45,966 nucleotides of DNA, from the NCBI RefSeq assembly GCF_030680395.1, contig NZ_JAUXVR010000001.1, forward strand, positions 1-45,966, given 5' to 3'. Both the position numbers and the translations under genes were made by a program. Positions 42,913-45,966 of this stretch are shown one piece after another; the stretch's first letter is position 1, and each line of letters opens with the position of its first letter. The stretch comes from Methylobacter sp. (GTDB lineage Bacteria > Pseudomonadota > Gammaproteobacteria > Methylococcales > Methylomonadaceae). Below the pieces are notes generated by a model. The model was not told where the DNA came from and did no database searches. It saw only the letters and a list, made by a program, of their open reading frames with translations.

Positions 42913-44049
42913 TTATTCAAGCGCCCGAACCCTTTGGCCTTCACGGAGCTTGCTGACCCCGCTGACCGCTATGGTTTCATCCGGATTCAATCCACTGACA
43001 ATTCGAATACTGTCGCTTCCGGATAAATCGCCTGTTGTCACGGCACGTCTTTGCACTTTCTGGGTTTGCGGATCGATCACCCAGACTTGCGGTTTACCGG
43101 CGCTGTCGGCAATTACGGCGATTGCCGGTATCAAGATTTCCGCTCCCCCCTCGGTTTCTTCGGTAAATTCAATGGAAACGTCAACCGTCATTCCAGGAAG
43201 TACTCGGATACCGGTCGGCGCAGGCATCACCAGCACCACGCGATACGTTTGTGTAACCGAATCGGCTTGGGTCGCGAACTCCTTAACCTGTAACTCGTAT
43301 CGCCGATTTGAGTCCGCGGCCAATTCGGCATAAAAGCGGGGTTCTGTTTTACGGATCGGCGCAATCATCAGCTCAGGAACGTCAATTAATACTTCCACGT
43401 CTTTCACATTCTGTAAGCTGAGTATTACCTCCTTGGCCTGCACTTCCTGATAGTTATCAACGTGCTTTCGGGCGATCACTCCATCGAAAGGGGCCTTTAA
43501 ACGGGTGTATCCCAATTGGTCCCTGGCCGCAGTAACAGTGGCTTTCGCGGATTTCAGCTCGGCGCGGGCGACCTTTTCGGAGGCCAGTTTTAGCGCAACC
43601 ATCGAATCGCTGACAGCTCCGGCATCGGTTTGCTTGACTTTTACATAACGATGGTATTCAGCGATGGCGTAAGTGAGCCCTGCTTCAGCTTTCGCCAGCC
43701 CCCCTTCAGCGTTGCGTAGATTGGTGTCATAGTCCCTGGGATCAATGCGTGCGACGAGCGTTCCTTTCTTGACTCTTTGACCTTCTTTAACCGGAAGTTC
43801 AACCAGTGGGCCTGGCACTTGAAACGCCAGATCGACGCGATCGGAAGCGCGTACCGTACCGGGCAATTTTCGGGTCTTTCCTGCCAGGGAACCGCCGACC
43901 TTCATCTGTTTTACTGGCCGTATCGTCTCGTCGGTTTTGGCGGGTTCTTCGCTTTGTCCGCACGCCGCGAGCAATGCCAAGCTGACCGTGCAAATTGCAA
44001 GTCCGGATTTTATCTGCGACCCTCGCTGAACTAGCGCATAAAAATTCAT
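42913..44049 (-). CDS. RND efflux periplasmic adaptor (membrane fusion protein)
   Basis: This adaptor links pump and outer-membrane channel. The signal peptide ends in a lipobox (LLAACG), so it is likely a lipoprotein of the inner membrane. The barrel-sandwich segment shows VKEGQRVKKGTLVARIDPRD, and a helical hairpin (NAEGGLAKAEAGLTYAIAEY) and LGYTRLKAPFDGVIARKHVD follow. The beta-barrel and membrane-proximal domains complete the 378 residues. GAGGAG precedes the ATG and the pump gene follows 76 bases later. The small lipoprotein gene ends 86 bases upstream on the same strand. Confidence 0.95.
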   Translation of the reverse strand: MNFYALVQRGSQIKSGLAICTVSLALLAACGQSEEPAKTDETIRPVKQMKVGGSLAGKTRKLPGTVRASDRVDLAFQVPGPLVELPVKEGQRVKKGTLVARIDPRDYDTNLRNAEGGLAKAEAGLTYAIAEYHRYVKVKQTDAGAVSDSMVALKLASEKVARAELKSAKATVTAARDQLGYTRLKAPFDGVIARKHVDNYQEVQAKEVILSLQNVKDVEVLIDVPELMIAPIRKTEPRFYAELAADSNRRYELQVKEFATQADSVTQTYRVVLVMPAPTGIRVLPGMTVDVSIEFTEETEGGAEILIPAIAVIADSAGKPQVWVIDPQTQKVQRRAVTTGDLSGSDSIRIVSGLNPDETIAVSGVSKLREGQRVRALE

Positions 44050-44135
44050 TTTGGCTCCTCATCCAAGAATTGTTTTTTGACTATCTCCAGCCTGAAACTC
44101 ATGTCCTGTATTTAAGTGCTTACCTGATCAATTCC

Positions 44136-44369
44136 TCAGAAAAATCTCAGGGGCAGCGTCAGCTCACCTCTCTCGGGCTTCGGAGTCAGAGCAATTGCAG
44201 ATGCCGGTTGCGCAGGCTGGGGCGTTGCTGTGACTGGCGGCGTCTGGGCTTCCTCTTTGTCCTTATCGCCGCATCCGGCAGCATGCATCGCGAAGATGAG
44301 TAACGCAGTACGGCCAAAAAACACACGAAGCGTTGCAAGATGGTGGGTGAGAGTATTAATTTGGTTCAT
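44136..44369 (-). CDS. Small lipoprotein upstream of the efflux operon
   Basis: A 77-residue product starts at the ATG at 44369 (a GTG one codon earlier is possible) behind GGGAG. A signal sequence leads to the lipobox HAAGC, then DKDKEEAQTPPVTATPQPAQ and a short tail. The mature part is only about 40 residues, Pro/Thr/Ala-rich and probably disordered. No family was recognised. A perfect TTGGAC-N4-GTCCAA palindrome lies about 120 bases upstream. It may be cotranscribed with the efflux genes. Confidence 0.5.
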   Translation of the reverse strand: MNQINTLTHHLATLRVFFGRTALLIFAMHAAGCGDKDKEEAQTPPVTATPQPAQPASAIALTPKPERGELTLPLRFF

Positions 44370-44490
44370 CACGAAAGCTCCCTATGATCAACGCCCAAAC
44401 AGCAAACTGTTAATGCTTTGCCGGAAAACGGATTGGTTAATCTCAAGATGATAGGTAATTACTGTATTCCTACCTGGGCAGGCCGCGCTA

Positions 44491-44506
44491 TTGGACCTTA
44501 GTCCAA
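44491..44506. promoter_or_regulatory. Perfect TTGGAC-N4-GTCCAA palindrome
   Basis: TTGGACCTTAGTCCAA is a perfect inverted repeat with a four-base centre, about 120 bases before the small lipoprotein and the efflux genes. A close variant lies upstream of the DUF2092 gene (25874-25889). The form suits a dimeric regulator such as a NarL/LuxR-type protein. Confidence 0.45.
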
Positions 44507-44600
44507 GATTCATGTTGCGCCTTATTTGCTTTGAAGATTCGACTGACTGCCCCTGCTTCATGCACTGGGCTCACAGGCTTTGGAATATAAAAGTCGCTGA

Positions 44601-44875
44601 TTTTTCGAGTTAGTCCGGATAGGTATTCTTTCGTATGGCGTATTGAGTTCGAAAGATGTAGAAAGCGGTAAAGTACCGGTGATCGCGCCAGTCGGCTTTA
44701 TGCAACCTTTCCGGACTGCGGAAAACATCACCGGCACCATCCATAACATCTACACATTGCCCGGCGCGTTGGTACGGGATGCACTGGCGTTGTCCAAACA
44801 TATCAACGTGGCGCTGTATCGCTATGGACAGCTGGCCGCGCTGGAGCAATGGCCGCATTCAAGAAGTGATGCGTA
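44601..44875 (+). pseudogene. Alkylsulfatase-like (MBL fold) relic with internal deletion
   Basis: The plus-strand frame reads [20 protein letters not shown] then [40 protein letters not shown] and Y. The first piece resembles the segment just after the metal-binding HSHxDHxGG of linear alkylsulfatases (GV...DV.SGKV.IIAP.GF). The second resembles the later AEN.T.TLHN.YTLRGA.VRDAL.WSKYI.EA block. In full-length enzymes these are some 100 residues apart; here they abut. There is no start region, no intact metal site and no C-terminal lipid-transfer domain. This is a decayed gene. Confidence 0.6.
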
Positions 44876-44957
44876 ATCACACTCAGCCTTTGGCGCAATA
44901 TCCAGTCCCGTAGATACCGTCTCGCAGTCCCGCGCAGGCAGGAGAAAAATTATTAGT

Positions 44958-45608
44958 TTATTTTAACTCATCAACTAAATTATTTACCTTTTGATATTTT
45001 TTATTCATTACTATGCTTTTTAATTTTAAGAGCGTGTAAAACGGAGTGTAAATGCCATAATAATCGGCTATAAAGTCAGGAATACTACCGCCCGGATTGC
45101 TATTATTTTGAAGTGTAATAATGGTATTACCATCGTTATCCGGTTCTAATGTCCACGATCCATTAATCATTGGCACCCTGACTATATCTTGTTTTTCCGG
45201 GATAAAATCGGGAACGCCTGTAACCTTAAAAGTCACTGTTCTGGATTCAACGTCTTGAGCTCTAATGATGTGAACTATAGAATCTCTATCACTTAAAGGG
45301 TTTCCATCAGATAGCAAATAGTTATATTTTTCATATGGGCTTATTACTTTCAATGTTTGTTCATTTATGCACTTATACACCCATTGTTTACAGGCCTCCG
45401 CGTCTTCCAACAGAGAAACCATGCTATTTAGAGATGTTTTTAATTTAGTTATCCCTTTAAACTCTTTGAAATTACCTTCCGTAGTATTTCTCGTATAGAT
45501 CTGAATGGATTCTTCGTCCAGCTCTAAGTTCCAGTCACTCGCTATTGCTGTTGATGTGAATTCGTAGATTAAAGTGAATAAGCTTAGCCATAAAAACATT
45601 TTATTCAT
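44958..45608 (-). CDS. Secreted START-domain protein
   Basis: I prefer the ATG at 45608 (the frame extends to 45626), giving a signal peptide MNKMFLWLSLFTLIYEFTST to about residue 22. The mature part has the START/Bet v1-like pattern: WNLELDEESIQIYTRNTTEG, FKEFKGITKLKTSLNSMVSL, CKQWVYKC and later GSWTLEPDNDGNTIITLQNN and NPGGSIPDFIADYYGIYTPF. START domains bind lipids in a hydrophobic pocket. A periplasmic lipid or hydrophobic-ligand role is an inference. Low GC compared with the efflux genes suggests a separate history. It is flanked by a relic and a MITE-like element. Confidence 0.78.
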   Translation of the reverse strand: MNKMFLWLSLFTLIYEFTSTAIASDWNLELDEESIQIYTRNTTEGNFKEFKGITKLKTSLNSMVSLLEDAEACKQWVYKCINEQTLKVISPYEKYNYLLSDGNPLSDRDSIVHIIRAQDVESRTVTFKVTGVPDFIPEKQDIVRVPMINGSWTLEPDNDGNTIITLQNNSNPGGSIPDFIADYYGIYTPFYTLLKLKSIVMNKKYQKVNNLVDELK

Positions 45609-45758
45609 TTCGTCATAAAATCCCAATGATAAAAGCTAAAAGATTGATAGTTTTAGCTTATGTGTTGAATTGCAAACACAAGACATAACAATTTTATTTA
45701 ACTGTAGCGATGTCTATATCCGACCGGTAATACTCATACATTATCAGCTCAAGAATCA

Positions 45759-45966
45759 TCTTGATTAGCAAGATGCTTCAGCTAGCACCAAAAATCTCGT
45801 CATTCTGGCAGGGATGCCGGAATCCAGTCACATGGATGTGAGACTATGGCTTGGCATCAAGCCTAAATCAGGCCACAGCGGTATCGGAAAGTTACCATCC
45901 CTGGCTCTGGATACTGGCATCCCTGCCAGTATGACGGTGCTAGCTGAAGCATCTTGCTAATCAAGA
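45759..45966. mobile_element. MITE-like element, copy 2 (208 bp)
   Basis: Perfect 31-base terminal inverted repeats (45759-45789 and 45936-45966) start TCTTGATTAGCAAGATGCTT. The interior matches the element at 26541-26720 but has an extra 22 bases (45903-45924) bounded by direct CATCCCT repeats (45896-45902 and 45918-45924). It has no coding capacity. It ends exactly at the window edge, so a target-site duplication cannot be judged. Confidence 0.9.

Overview
This window looks like a chromosomal segment from a gammaproteobacterium of moderate GC content. The block yebC-ruvCAB-ybgC-tolQRAB-pal-cpoB-queE-queC is the classical gammaproteobacterial order. A phosphoketolase-glycogen phosphorylase-debranching enzyme-acetate kinase cluster next to many envelope lipoproteins would fit a methanotroph of the Methylococcales. 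That lineage guess is an inference, because no methane or methanol oxidation gene lies in the window.

Layout. 1-990 is a wrecked island edge: the 3' part of an IS630-type transposase, a perfect 91-bp inverted repeat and the 5' end of a phage-type integrase, lying beside the 3' end of a tRNA-Lys gene (991-1066). 1116-11035 is the core block on the minus strand: DNA repair (ruvCAB), the Tol-Pal cell-division machine and two queuosine-precursor enzymes, nearly all overlapping or within tens of bases. 11182-13439 holds serB and serA. 13523-16322 holds an L,D-transpeptidase and a divergent amino-acid permease. 16617-18500 holds a DUF2799 lipoprotein and a methyltransferase whose 5' end is fused to a frameshifted IS1595-type transposase remnant.

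18694-28582 is an accessory, envelope-oriented region. It contains an uncharacterised three-gene set (multi-spanning membrane protein plus two lipoproteins) and a DUF2092 / low-complexity / glycine-rich operon. It also contains a decayed homologue of the multi-spanning protein, a 180-bp MITE-like element, a Rap1a-like secreted protein, a frameshifted glycine-zipper lipoprotein and a 6TM ion channel.

28863-37822 is a minus-strand operon xfp-glgP-phosphatase-glgX-ackA. It would take glycogen to glucose-1-phosphate and, by way of phosphoketolase, to acetyl phosphate, acetate and ATP. 37999-44372 is a tripartite RND efflux system (adaptor, pump, outer-membrane factor) preceded by a small lipoprotein. 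44601-45966 contains an alkylsulfatase relic, a secreted START-domain protein and a second, longer copy of the MITE-like element with perfect 31-bp terminal inverted repeats ending exactly at the window edge.

The best candidates for something undescribed are the 18.7-22.7 kb membrane/lipoprotein set with its decayed homologue at 26.2-26.5 kb, and the MITE family. All family assignments come from reading the sequence; no database search was run.
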